From the NCBI RefSeq assembly GCF_003002875.1, contig NZ_PVTH01000001.1, positions 1-64,000 on the forward strand: a DNA stretch of 64,000 nucleotides. Direction: 5' to 3'. The DNA comes from Arcticibacter pallidicorallinus (lineage in GTDB: Bacteria > Bacteroidota > Bacteroidia > Sphingobacteriales > Sphingobacteriaceae). Every line of letters starts with the position of its first letter. The stretch's first letter is position 1. Positions 1 to 7,956 of this stretch are shown here, piece after piece. The notes below the pieces were generated by a model. That model searched no databases. It was not told the DNA's origin and saw nothing but the letters and a program-made list of their open reading frames with translations. The translations under genes and the position numbers were made by a program.

Positions 1-43
1 CCGATGGTACTGCAGTAACATGTGGGAGAGTAGGTCGGTGCCA
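1..43 (+). rRNA. rrf: 5S ribosomal RNA, 3' end only
   Basis: The first bases read as the 3' part of a bacterial 5S rRNA: a GGGAGAGTAGGTCGGTGCCA-type ending followed directly by a rho-independent terminator. The rest of the gene, and presumably the 16S and 23S genes, lie left of the window. The exact 3' end is uncertain by a few bases. Confidence 0.8.
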
Positions 44-54
44 AATCTTAAATC

Positions 55-87
55 AGCCCGGTAGTTTCAGTACTACCGGGCTTTTTT
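55..87 (+). terminator. Rho-independent terminator of the rRNA operon
   Basis: A perfect 11-bp inverted repeat (AGCCCGGTAGT / ACTACCGGGCT) with a 6-nt loop is followed by six T residues. It lies just downstream of the 5S tail, where an rRNA operon terminator is expected. Confidence 0.93.
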
Positions 88-423
88 GTGCGTTATGCTT
101 TTTTGCTTAGGCGTTAAAACTCCGTACTAACCTACTATTTATTACAAGCAAAAAGCGTATTTGTATATTTTACCCAATCTTTTTATTTTAGTATAAGACG
201 GCTGTCGCGATTGTTCACCAGGTACGTTACTTCGCGAGATCGCAGGAGTGACTCTATACCTATAAAGGTTGAATATTCCCTTCAGGTGGGTTTCTCTTTT
301 GAGTTTCCTGACATTCCGCGTAACACCCGATGTTTTTTAGTAAGAAACTTAAATCGTCAACTCCTGTTATACACTGATAGGACGTCGGATAATTACTTTA
401 AACATCATATAATATCAATTCCC
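88..423 (+). other. Intergenic leader of the desaturase gene
   Basis: This stretch lies between the rRNA terminator and the acyl-ACP desaturase. It has a plausible promoter: TTTG at 160-163, a 20-nt spacer and TATTTTAG at 184-191, one mismatch from TAnnTTTG. That would give a 5' leader of about 220 nt. The desaturase frame stays open back to a TTG at 211, but the extra translation resembles no known N-terminus, so it is treated as untranslated. Confidence 0.4.
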
Positions 424-1407
424 ATGGAAATCAACGTAGGAGCAAGGAGAGAAGTTATGCAGCATATTGAAAAGTATATGCTGGACAATATGTTTAATTA
501 TCTCAAACCTGTTGAAACTATCTGGCAACCGGCCGACTTTCTGCCGGATTCAACTGCTGAGGATTTCTTTGAAAAAGTTAAGGAACTGCGTCAAAGTGCA
601 GAGGGTCTTCCTTATGATCTTATAGCAGTTCTTATCGGTGATACCATTACGGAGGAGGCCCTGCCAACTTATGAGTCCTGGTTGTCTATGGTTGAAGGTG
701 TCTCTAAAGATGAGGAAGGCGGATGGATGAAGTGGTTAAGGCACTGGACCTCGGAGGAGAACAGGCACGGAGATCTTCTGAATAAGTACCTTTATCTTTC
801 CGGGCGTGTTAATATGAAACAACTCGAGATATCTACCCAATATTTACTCGCCGATGGGTTTGATATTGGCACCGACCAGGATCCATATCGCAACTTTATA
901 TACACGAGTTTCCAAGAGCTGGCCACGAATGTTTCTCATAGACGGGTTGCGTCGCAGGCTAAGAAGAATGGGGATACCCTGCTTTCTAAAATGTGCGGAG
1001 TAATTGCAGCTGATGAGGCGCGCCATGCTAGAGCCTATACGGATTTTATATACCAGATCATAAAGGTTGATCCTAACGAGGTGATGATCGCGTTTGAAGA
1101 TATGATGCGTAAAAAGATAGTCATGCCAGCGCATTTCCTTCGCGAATTAGGCAAGAAGGCAGGCGAAACGTTCACTCATTTTGCTGATGCCGCTCAGCGC
1201 CTGGGTGTGTACACGGCAATAGACTATGTTGATATACTGAAGCAACTCACCGCAGAGTGGGATTTAGCAGGTTTGAAAGATCTGAATGAGCAGGGTGAGA
1301 AAGCAAGGGACTATGTAATGAAATTACCCGATCGCCTGATACGGATCGCCGACCGAATGAAGAACCCTTCATTGGATTACAAGTTTAGCTGGATTCATTC
1401 GGCATAA
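424..1407 (+). CDS. Acyl-ACP desaturase (stearoyl-ACP 9-desaturase family)
   Basis: This is a soluble diiron enzyme that introduces a cis double bond into acyl chains bound to acyl carrier protein, using oxygen and reduced ferredoxin. Two diiron ligand motifs are visible counted from the 424 start: EENRH at about 111-115 and DEARH at about 198-201. A further glutamate lies in FQEL at about 165. The length of 327 residues fits the bacterial form of the family. The ATG at 424 was chosen because the family typically begins just before the REVMxHIEK helix; ATG 457, after a purine-rich AGGAGCAAGGAGAG stretch, is the alternative. The gene stands alone between the rRNA operon and a convergent transglutaminase-like gene. 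Its likely role is membrane fluidity through unsaturated fatty acid synthesis. Confidence 0.9.
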   Translation: MEINVGARREVMQHIEKYMLDNMFNYLKPVETIWQPADFLPDSTAEDFFEKVKELRQSAEGLPYDLIAVLIGDTITEEALPTYESWLSMVEGVSKDEEGGWMKWLRHWTSEENRHGDLLNKYLYLSGRVNMKQLEISTQYLLADGFDIGTDQDPYRNFIYTSFQELATNVSHRRVASQAKKNGDTLLSKMCGVIAADEARHARAYTDFIYQIIKVDPNEVMIAFEDMMRKKIVMPAHFLRELGKKAGETFTHFADAAQRLGVYTAIDYVDILKQLTAEWDLAGLKDLNEQGEKARDYVMKLPDRLIRIADRMKNPSLDYKFSWIHSA

Positions 1408-1459
1408 CGGATAAAGCCATCGTCTCATGTGCGTTGTATGGATTGTTAAGGATATGAAG

Positions 1460-2416
1460 CTATTGCTGTTGCTGCTGCATTTCTTCGTATCGGCGGTAGC
1501 TATTATCAGATATGTCTTCAGTCGCTTTTTCAATTACAATATTAGGTAGTTCCTGCAAATAGTCTTCGTCATCCTCGTATGACACACTAACGGAGACCTC
1601 CAGTTTATGCTGCGGCAATCCTTTGTAGACTCCTTTTACCGGAGAGCAATCACTGAAATTTCTTCCCACAGCGAGTCTGACATGTGTTTCGTTTGCTATA
1701 CAATTATTCGTTGGATCGAGTCCCAGCCATCCATAATCTGGAATATAGGCTTCGACCCAGGCATGTGTAGCGCCTTCGCCCCGCATACCGTTCTTATGGG
1801 GGCAGATGTATCCGCTAACGTAACGGGCAGGGATACTTGCCAATCTCAACATGACAAGCAGAATATGTGCAAAGTCCTGACATACTCCGGCTTTCAGCTG
1901 CCAGATAACGTCCGTCGTAGTTTCCACCGTGGTAATCCCCGGGATGTAACTGAAGTTTTCGTAAACATACTTGCAGTACCTTAGGGCAAGTTGATAGGGA
2001 CTGTTTTGCGTCTGGTTCTCGTTGCTGAGAATGGATTGCAGAGCCTCCATGCCCTCGATATGCTCTCTATGGAGGAAGTCGATGAAGCCGATGTCACGTT
2101 TCAGTGCCTGAAGCTTATTCCATTGAATTTCCAGTGGCATATCATCTACGGGAAGCGGCTTACTGCGTGTATCAACAACTATTGTTGAGAGAATGACCAA
2201 CTCGGTGTGTGGGCTGCTATAGCTGAAGTTACCTACTTCGTTGCCATAATAGTCCTTGGAAACATACACTACTGGATCCCCGCTTATAGAAAGATCGTGC
2301 ATCTGCACGGTTTGATAGTCATCGTTTATTGGAAACAAAATAATTTGATTCGCGCTGTCTCTTACCGGTTTCTGGTAGGTATACTGCGTTAGATGCTTTA
2401 TCTTAAATTCTGGCAT
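1460..2416 (-). CDS. Transglutaminase-like cysteine protease-fold protein
   Basis: The N-terminal part (about 1-95) resembles the beta-rich bacterial transglutaminase-like N-terminal domain. The following papain-like core has a complete catalytic triad: Cys179 in GVCQDF, His218 in THAW and Asp234 in GLDP. The protein of 318 residues ends in a short glutamine run. It has no signal peptide. It is the last gene of a tight minus-strand operon with an alpha-E protein and an ATP-grasp protein (gaps of 15 and 17 nt). This association is widespread in bacteria and is predicted, not shown here, to make or break peptide or isopeptide bonds. The substrate is unknown. Confidence 0.85.
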   Translation of the reverse strand: MPEFKIKHLTQYTYQKPVRDSANQIILFPINDDYQTVQMHDLSISGDPVVYVSKDYYGNEVGNFSYSSPHTELVILSTIVVDTRSKPLPVDDMPLEIQWNKLQALKRDIGFIDFLHREHIEGMEALQSILSNENQTQNSPYQLALRYCKYVYENFSYIPGITTVETTTDVIWQLKAGVCQDFAHILLVMLRLASIPARYVSGYICPHKNGMRGEGATHAWVEAYIPDYGWLGLDPTNNCIANETHVRLAVGRNFSDCSPVKGVYKGLPQHKLEVSVSVSYEDDEDYLQELPNIVIEKATEDISDNSYRRYEEMQQQQQ

Positions 2417-2433
2417 TTTGAGGCTTGCTAATG

Positions 2434-3369
2434 TTATGCGTAGGCAAAATAGTTCAGGTTGAGCGCATTGCCTATTCCATACAAATCTTTCTTAATCTGA
2501 CCCAGGTAGGCATGAAGTCCTTGATGGGTAATGGATTCTACTGTACTATATTTGATTGTGCTCTGGAGCTTTCCTATCATAAAGGAGAGCTCTTTTGATT
2601 CTACTATATCGTTGTTCTGCTTCAGGCGTTCAAAATAGCGAAAAATGTTGTTTACCGAGTATAACACCGAACGCGGAAAGTCATTATTCAGAACAACAAG
2701 TTCAAGAACGTTTTCCGGATCAAATCCTTGCCTGTACGTCTTCAAATACAGATCATACGCTCCTAAGGAGAGCAAGAGATAGCGCAGGTATGTAGTGCCC
2801 CTTAACAGGTCGGGATCACTGTTTGCTTTATTGAATTTGATATCCAGAATATCGGTTGATTGAATGCTTCGTTCCAGGTATTTGCCGATATTCATGAAGC
2901 TGCGGCCTTCCCCTCTCTCCATGGTGACTTCGCCAATGCCGTAATACAACATAACTTGCTTGATGAGTTCATCCAGAACAGAAACCGGGTCTCCTTTCTT
3001 TAACGAAGAGATAAGACGTTTATCGTTGACGAGATGGTAATACTCGTTGAGGCATTGCCACAAGTCTTTGGTCAGGTGGTCTTGCACACTCCTTGCGTTT
3101 TCGCGTGCGAGGGTAATGATATTGATTATCGAGTTGGGATTGCTTTTTCCGGTGATCATATATTGAAGCACATCCCTGCTTTTAAATTCAATGTCTCGTA
3201 TTATGGCTTCTTCCGGAGAATCGTAAATCCGTATTACCGGGCGCCAGGAGAATTCGTTCAAGGCGTCTTGAGAAGATGCATAGTTAATTTTCAGGATGCG
3301 TAGTATTCCGTCGCTTCTTTCCATATAGCGACTCAACCAATATAAGTTTGAAGCAACTCTGCTTAGCAT
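2434..3369 (-). CDS. Alpha-E domain protein (DUF403 family)
   Basis: This all-helical protein of 311 residues starts MLSRVASNLYWLSRYMER, the typical N-terminal signature of the alpha-E (DUF403) family. The SRYMER motif is conserved in these proteins. No signal peptide or membrane segment is seen. It lies between the ATP-grasp gene and the transglutaminase-like gene in one operon. In some bacteria alpha-E is fused to the ATP-grasp partner, so a stable complex is likely. The molecular function of the family is not established. Confidence 0.87.
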   Translation of the reverse strand: MLSRVASNLYWLSRYMERSDGILRILKINYASSQDALNEFSWRPVIRIYDSPEEAIIRDIEFKSRDVLQYMITGKSNPNSIINIITLARENARSVQDHLTKDLWQCLNEYYHLVNDKRLISSLKKGDPVSVLDELIKQVMLYYGIGEVTMERGEGRSFMNIGKYLERSIQSTDILDIKFNKANSDPDLLRGTTYLRYLLLSLGAYDLYLKTYRQGFDPENVLELVVLNNDFPRSVLYSVNNIFRYFERLKQNNDIVESKELSFMIGKLQSTIKYSTVESITHQGLHAYLGQIKKDLYGIGNALNLNYFAYA

Positions 3370-3384
3370 ATTTCGGATTTTAAA

Positions 3385-4836
3385 TTATGATGCCAGTACC
3401 CAGGTATCTTTGCTTCCGCCGCCCTGTGAACTGTTTACTACCAATGAACCTTCATTCAAGGCTACTCTTGTTAAGCCTCCCGGTACGATTTCGATACCAT
3501 CAGGCCCACATAGCGCGAAGGGGCGAAGGTCAATTCGTCGTGGATGCAGGGCTTTGTTGATGAAGCAAGGTGCTGCTGAAAGGCTGATCGTGGGCTGTGC
3601 TATAAATTGACGCGGATCGCTGTTTATTTCCTGCTTGTACTGATGGATTTCCTCGTCGGAAGCGACATGACCCATTAGCATACCATACCCGCCACTGCCG
3701 TTTGTTCGCTTCACTACCATCGAATTTATATTTGCGAATACATACTCCCGCTCATCTTTGTTGCCTAGTTGATAGGTAGGAACGTTTTTCAGCAAGGGTT
3801 CTTCATTCAGATAATATCTTATCATTTGAGGAACATAGGAATATATCGCTTTATCGTCTGCAACTCCGTTACCTACAGCGTTGACGATAGCGACGTTCCC
3901 TTTCTTGTATGCACTCATTATGCCTGCTACGCCTAAAATACTGTCGGGATTAAAGACAAGCGGATCAAGGTATTCGTCATCAACCCTGCGGTAAATAACG
4001 TCAACTTGCTGACGCCCGTTCGTCGTTTTCATGTATACCGTTTGATTCTCTACGAGCAGATCGCGCCCTTCAACGAGTTCCACACCCATAAGACGGGCGA
4101 GGGTGGTATGTTCAAAATAAGCCGAGTTGTAGCTCCCGGGACTTAACAACACGATGGTAGGGTTCGAAATCTGTCGGGGAGATATGGCTTTGAGGTTTTT
4201 ATAGAGAATCTCAGGATATTCGGTCACGCTTCTGACTTTGCACTGAGGCAGGAGGTCGGGAAAGAGGCGCTTGGTAATCTCTCTGTTCTCCAACATATAG
4301 CTAACTCCGGAGGGCGTTCGCAAATTGTCTTCGAGCACGTAAAACGTGCCGTCAAAGTCGCGAATCAGATCAATACCTGCAATGTGGACATATATATCGT
4401 AGGGTACTTTTACTTTGTACATCTCGCGCAGGAAGTGCGGACATGAATAGATGATGTCGGCGGGCACCACCCCGTCTTTCACGATAAACATGTTACTGTA
4501 GATGTCTTTTAGGAAGGTATTCAGCGCTTTTAGCCGCTGTTTAATTCCTTTTTCGATGAAGCTCCAGTCTTGAGCAGTAATGATGCGTGGAATAATGTCG
4601 AAGGGGAAAATCTTCTCAATGCCTTCGCCACTATTATAGACGGTAAAGGTTATACCCTGACTCATGAAAAGATTTTTTGCCAAATCTTCTTTTTTGGCTA
4701 AGCCGTCGGCAGATTCTGTCGACAGATATTCAATTACTTTTTGATAAGGAGGTCGAATATTGTTGTCTGAGCTGAACATTTCATCCCAGGTGTCGGGGGT
4801 TTGAGGATAATGATTTAAAAAGTCCAGTTCGCTCAT
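3385..4836 (-). CDS. Circularly permuted type 2 ATP-grasp protein (DUF404/DUF407)
   Basis: This 483-residue protein matches the circularly permuted ATP-grasp family linked to alpha-E proteins. Signature segments include DGTFYVLEDNLRTPSG at about 165-180, LLSPGSYNSAYFEH near 230-245, YRRVDDEYLDPL near 285-295, the nucleotide-loop-like VKRTNGSGGYGM near 378-390, and PRRIDLRPF near 445. ATP-grasp enzymes ligate a carboxylate to an amine through an acyl phosphate, so this is the likely bond-forming enzyme of the triad. It is the first gene of the operon. A Proteobacterial Anbu-type proteasome partner is not present nearby. Confidence 0.88.
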   Translation of the reverse strand: MSELDFLNHYPQTPDTWDEMFSSDNNIRPPYQKVIEYLSTESADGLAKKEDLAKNLFMSQGITFTVYNSGEGIEKIFPFDIIPRIITAQDWSFIEKGIKQRLKALNTFLKDIYSNMFIVKDGVVPADIIYSCPHFLREMYKVKVPYDIYVHIAGIDLIRDFDGTFYVLEDNLRTPSGVSYMLENREITKRLFPDLLPQCKVRSVTEYPEILYKNLKAISPRQISNPTIVLLSPGSYNSAYFEHTTLARLMGVELVEGRDLLVENQTVYMKTTNGRQQVDVIYRRVDDEYLDPLVFNPDSILGVAGIMSAYKKGNVAIVNAVGNGVADDKAIYSYVPQMIRYYLNEEPLLKNVPTYQLGNKDEREYVFANINSMVVKRTNGSGGYGMLMGHVASDEEIHQYKQEINSDPRQFIAQPTISLSAAPCFINKALHPRRIDLRPFALCGPDGIEIVPGGLTRVALNEGSLVVNSSQGGGSKDTWVLAS

Positions 4837-4940
4837 TCTTTATTCGTGGTTTTTTATAAAAATACCAAATTATTTGCGAAAATAACCGCCGGAAAATCAA
4901 TAAATGGGAAAAAATAGGAAGAAGAGTCGATAGATTGTTT

Positions 4941-6140
4941 TTATTTTGCTCTCATTTCATATTCTGTTAGTGCATTTTTGATGATATTACATGCACTAAT
5001 AATCTCGCGATGAGAAATTATCAGTGGAGGCGCAATACGAAGTGCAGTATCGCAATGCAGGAACCAGTCGACAATAACACCTTGGGCGATGCAAAGCTTA
5101 CTTACCTCCTCAACTTGTGCAAAGGAATCGAGCTGAATGCAAAGCATCAGTCCCTTTCCCCGCACTTCCTTGATAGCGGGATGGATAAGTTCGCTCCGAA
5201 GCAACGCTTCTTTCTCATCAATACCGGCCATCATGTCTTCCTCAATGATGGCTGACAGCGTTGCCAGCCCTGCCGCACAGCAAACCGGATGTCCACCGAA
5301 GGTAGTGATATGACCCAAAATCGGATTATCTGCTAACACACTCATCACATCGCGATTGGCGCAGAAAGCACCTATAGGCATTCCACCGCCGATTCCTTTC
5401 GCCAGAAGAAGGATATCTGGAACGATATCAAAGTGTTCAAAGGCAAAAAGTTTGCCTGTTCTGCCAAAGCCTGTCTGGATTTCGTCGAGTATCAACAGCG
5501 TACCCGTCTCGGTACAACGTTTTCTTAAGGCCTGCATATAAACCTGGTCGGGAACCCTAACGCCAGCTTCGCCCTGGATAGTTTCCATAATGACACAGGC
5601 AGTCTCCTCATCTATCTTTAGCAGGTCAGCCTCTTTGTTGAATTCGATAAATTCCACACCAGGAAGCAGAGGCTGATACGCGTCTTTATAATATTCGTTG
5701 CCCATCACGCTTAAAGCGCCATGAGTGCTTCCATGATAAGCTTTGTTGCAGGATAGAATCTTTTTCCTTCCGGTGTATCGTTTAGCCAGTTTCAACGCTC
5801 CTTCGGTAGCTTCGGCTCCTGAATTAACGAAATAAACCGAATTAATACTCTCGGGAAGTACGGAGGTTATTTTAGCAGCGTAAAGAACCTGGGGTGATTG
5901 TATGTATTCGCCATACACAGCAAGATGCATGTAGCGGTCTACCTGATCCTTGATTGCCTGGACTACCTTTGGATGGCGATGTCCGACGTTGCTTACTGCG
6001 AATCCTGAGACGAAATCAATATAGGATTTATTATCAGGACCATAAAGGTAGACACCCTCTGCCCGTTCGATATGGAGCATCCGCGGAGTGAAGGAAGTTT
6101 GAGCGTTATTTAGAAGGAATAGCTGTCGTAAACTTAACAT
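4941..6140 (-). CDS. Class III aminotransferase (aspartate / acetylornithine aminotransferase-like)
   Basis: This fold-type I PLP enzyme of 399 residues has the hallmarks of class III aminotransferases: NSGAEATEGALKLAK at about 106-120, the LDEIQTGFGRTG loop near 218-229 and the predicted Schiff-base lysine Lys248 in LLAKGIGGGMPIG. The substrate cannot be settled from sequence; acetylornithine/ornithine-type and other omega-amino donors are possible, and no arginine genes are adjacent. The ATG at 6140 is used rather than an in-frame TTG two codons upstream because MLSLRQLFLL fits related proteins. A TATTTTTG element ends only 3 nt before the ATG, so the transcript may be leaderless. Confidence 0.85.
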   Translation of the reverse strand: MLSLRQLFLLNNAQTSFTPRMLHIERAEGVYLYGPDNKSYIDFVSGFAVSNVGHRHPKVVQAIKDQVDRYMHLAVYGEYIQSPQVLYAAKITSVLPESINSVYFVNSGAEATEGALKLAKRYTGRKKILSCNKAYHGSTHGALSVMGNEYYKDAYQPLLPGVEFIEFNKEADLLKIDEETACVIMETIQGEAGVRVPDQVYMQALRKRCTETGTLLILDEIQTGFGRTGKLFAFEHFDIVPDILLLAKGIGGGMPIGAFCANRDVMSVLADNPILGHITTFGGHPVCCAAGLATLSAIIEEDMMAGIDEKEALLRSELIHPAIKEVRGKGLMLCIQLDSFAQVEEVSKLCIAQGVIVDWFLHCDTALRIAPPLIISHREIISACNIIKNALTEYEMRAK

Positions 6141-6143
6141 GTA

Positions 6144-6151
6144 CAAAAATA
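6144..6151 (-). promoter_or_regulatory. Possible -7 element of the aminotransferase gene
   Basis: On the minus strand TATTTTTG is a perfect TAnnTTTG match, but it ends three bases before the start codon. The -33 position would fall inside the upstream terminator hairpin and has no TTTG. If it works, the mRNA would have essentially no leader. Confidence 0.3.
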
Positions 6152-6154
6152 CAA

Positions 6155-6179
6155 AAGCCTGCGGCAGAACCGCAGGCTT
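6155..6179 (-). terminator. Rho-independent terminator after the 6208-7855 operon
   Basis: A perfect 10-bp stem (AAGCCTGCGG / CCGCAGGCTT) with a 5-nt loop is followed on the minus strand by TTGTATTTTT. It separates the sigma-factor operon from the aminotransferase gene. Confidence 0.9.
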
Positions 6180-6207
6180 AAACTATTATAAAAAATAAAA
6201 CTACTAA

Positions 6208-6636
6208 CTAATCTCGCTTTTCACGCCTTTCCTTGAGCTGATTGATCAGGTGTTCTCTGAACTCGCGTTCGGCAGGGTAGACCCGATCTGCTTTGCTTTT
6301 AGGCAGTACCTGATAGAACTGGCTGAGGTAACGTTTCTTTGTTTCCAACATACGCGTTTCAAAGTTCAGTCCGTTCACTGAAGAGGGGCTGCCTTCGTCT
6401 TTGGCGCGTTTCCGCGCTGCGTGCCTTTCCTTGAAGAGCTTATTCATCTCCTGTCGGTAAGTATTGTATACAGGCCAGAATCCCTGAGCTTCTTCCTTAT
6501 TCAGATCAAGGCTCTTTGTAAGGAATTCAGCATTTAATGCCTCTATCTTTTCAAACTTGGCGCGATCTCCCGGCTGTGCCATAACGGTTGCCGTTAAAGA
6601 AAGTCCAAATAGTATGGTGAATATTATGTGTTTCAT
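6208..6636 (-). CDS. Small secreted helical protein, Spy/CpxP-like in character
   Basis: This 142-residue protein has a signal peptide (MKHIIFTILFGLSLTATVMAQ, cleavage likely near AQPG). The mature part is highly charged and helical, rich in Lys, Arg and Glu, and ends in an RREKRD-like basic/acidic tail. Its size and composition recall periplasmic Spy/CpxP-type proteins, but I cannot assign that family firmly. It is the third gene of an operon with an ECF sigma factor and a membrane protein, with a 7-nt gap to the latter. It may be a periplasmic stress or sensor component of that sigma system. Confidence 0.75.
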   Translation of the reverse strand: MKHIIFTILFGLSLTATVMAQPGDRAKFEKIEALNAEFLTKSLDLNKEEAQGFWPVYNTYRQEMNKLFKERHAARKRAKDEGSPSSVNGLNFETRMLETKKRYLSQFYQVLPKSKADRVYPAEREFREHLINQLKERREKRD

Positions 6637-6643
6637 ATATGTG

Positions 6644-7270
6644 CTAAAGTGTAGTCTCTAAATACTGTTCAATCTCCTGGTCTGATAATTCCAGTTCCGA
6701 ACTGATGTCTGCTGTGTTATTTATATTATCAATAATAACGGGCATGTCTCCAGCATCGCTATTAACAAGAAGATAATCCACGATTGCTTCATCAGGGATG
6801 TAAGCAAGTTGCTTATCGATGGAGTCGGATTTCTGAAACAGGTAAAAACCTGCGCTTGCTGATATCATAATACATGCCGCCGCCGCATATTTAAGCCATG
6901 ATGGTACAAGCGTTCTGACTTTTGCGTCTTTGCTTTTCGCAAAGCCTGCTTTAAGTTTTATAGCATCATTCAGTGAATCGAAGTAACCTTCGGGAACAGT
7001 AAAGCCGCCGTCTTCAGCTGACTCTTTTAATTTCTCGACTCTGATGGAAGACATAATTTGATCTTCAAGCGTATCGAAGTAGCCTTCTGGTACGGTTAGG
7101 CTGCTTTTAGAGTCACTTGAGCTGACAGATTCGATAGCTATTCTGCTGGAAATCTGCTGTTGCATGCTATCAAAGTAACCATCGGGTACATTGAACGGAT
7201 TTTCTTTTCCAACTGCTCCAAGCAGCGGAAACTGCTTATCCCATCTCTCGTCCATGTTATTTGCATCCAT
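6644..7270 (-). CDS. Membrane-anchored putative anti-sigma protein with three tandem repeats
   Basis: This 208-residue protein has one predicted membrane segment near 128-146 (LKYAAAACIMISASAGFYLF). The N-terminal cytoplasmic part carries three copies of a motif of the form xVPxGYFDxxxxxI. The valines are at residues 28, 60 and 92, giving an exact period of 32 residues. The C-terminal part is acidic. Its place directly after the ECF sigma gene (33-nt gap) and the single-span topology suggest an anti-sigma factor or sigma regulator. No canonical zinc-type anti-sigma HxxxCxxC motif is present, so this is inference from context. Confidence 0.75.
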   Translation of the reverse strand: MDANNMDERWDKQFPLLGAVGKENPFNVPDGYFDSMQQQISSRIAIESVSSSDSKSSLTVPEGYFDTLEDQIMSSIRVEKLKESAEDGGFTVPEGYFDSLNDAIKLKAGFAKSKDAKVRTLVPSWLKYAAAACIMISASAGFYLFQKSDSIDKQLAYIPDEAIVDYLLVNSDAGDMPVIIDNINNTADISSELELSDQEIEQYLETTL

Positions 7271-7303
7271 AATACTTTTTAGATTAATTTCGCTTATGAA
7301 GGT

Positions 7304-7855
7304 TTAATCCTTGCTTAATAAAAAACTTTCTATCTTTTTCACTGCATGGTGAAAAGAAGCCTTTAGCCCCCCCACACTTGTGCCCAGTATTTCTGAAATC
7401 TCTTCGTACTTTAAGTCGTCAAAATATTTCATGTTAAACACCAGGCGCTGCTTCTCCGGAAGTGTTAAAAGTGCTTGCTGAAGCTTCAATTCTGCCTGAT
7501 TTCCGTTGAAATAGGATCCTTCCTTTAGCGACTCGGCAAGATCGTAGGACACCTCATCAAGTGGAATATTATTTTGTTGTTTCTTCTTGTTAAGAAAAGT
7601 CAGACATTCATTCGTCGCGATCCGGTAAATCCAGGTGTACAGCTGGGAATCGCTTCTGAAATTGCCGAGGTTCTTCCAGACTTTTATAAAAGCGTCTTGA
7701 ACGAGATCATCAGCATCGTCATGATTTAAGACGAGCCTTCTGACATGCCAGTATATTTTCTGTTGATACTTCTTCAACAGAAGCGTAAATGCCTCTTCTT
7801 TAGTACGCTCGTTCGCGAACTTTTCGAGTATTACCGCGTCTTCGATTTGTTGCAT
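7304..7855 (-). CDS. RNA polymerase sigma factor, ECF subfamily
   Basis: This 183-residue protein has the two-domain ECF layout. Region 2 includes HDDADDLVQDAFIKVWKNL and the TWIYRIATNECL core-binding and -10 segment. Region 4 includes LPEKQRLVFNMKYFDDLKYEEIS with a helix-turn-helix at the C-terminus. It directs RNA polymerase to a specific set of promoters. It heads an operon with a membrane protein and a secreted protein, as expected for envelope-signal sigma systems. The coding strand contains a run of seven G residues within the GTSVGGLK codons. Confidence 0.93.
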   Translation of the reverse strand: MQQIEDAVILEKFANERTKEEAFTLLLKKYQQKIYWHVRRLVLNHDDADDLVQDAFIKVWKNLGNFRSDSQLYTWIYRIATNECLTFLNKKKQQNNIPLDEVSYDLAESLKEGSYFNGNQAELKLQQALLTLPEKQRLVFNMKYFDDLKYEEISEILGTSVGGLKASFHHAVKKIESFLLSKD

Positions 7856-7956
7856 TTTTATTGCTTAGTGCTCTTGAAATTCGGTCGACATATTTGTTCG
7901 ACTCTAATTACGGTCTGATGGTTTAATCTGGACTGTCAAATCGCGAAGTATCACCA

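Noticed and set aside
211-423. In-frame upstream extension of the desaturase to a TTG at 211
   Set aside because: The extra 71 residues resemble no desaturase N-terminus, and the 424 ATG gives the usual family length.
7364-7375. Run of seven C (G on the coding strand) in the ECF sigma gene as a phase-variation tract
   Set aside because: The reading frame is intact, the run encodes conserved glycines of region 4, and seven bases is short for a contingency locus.
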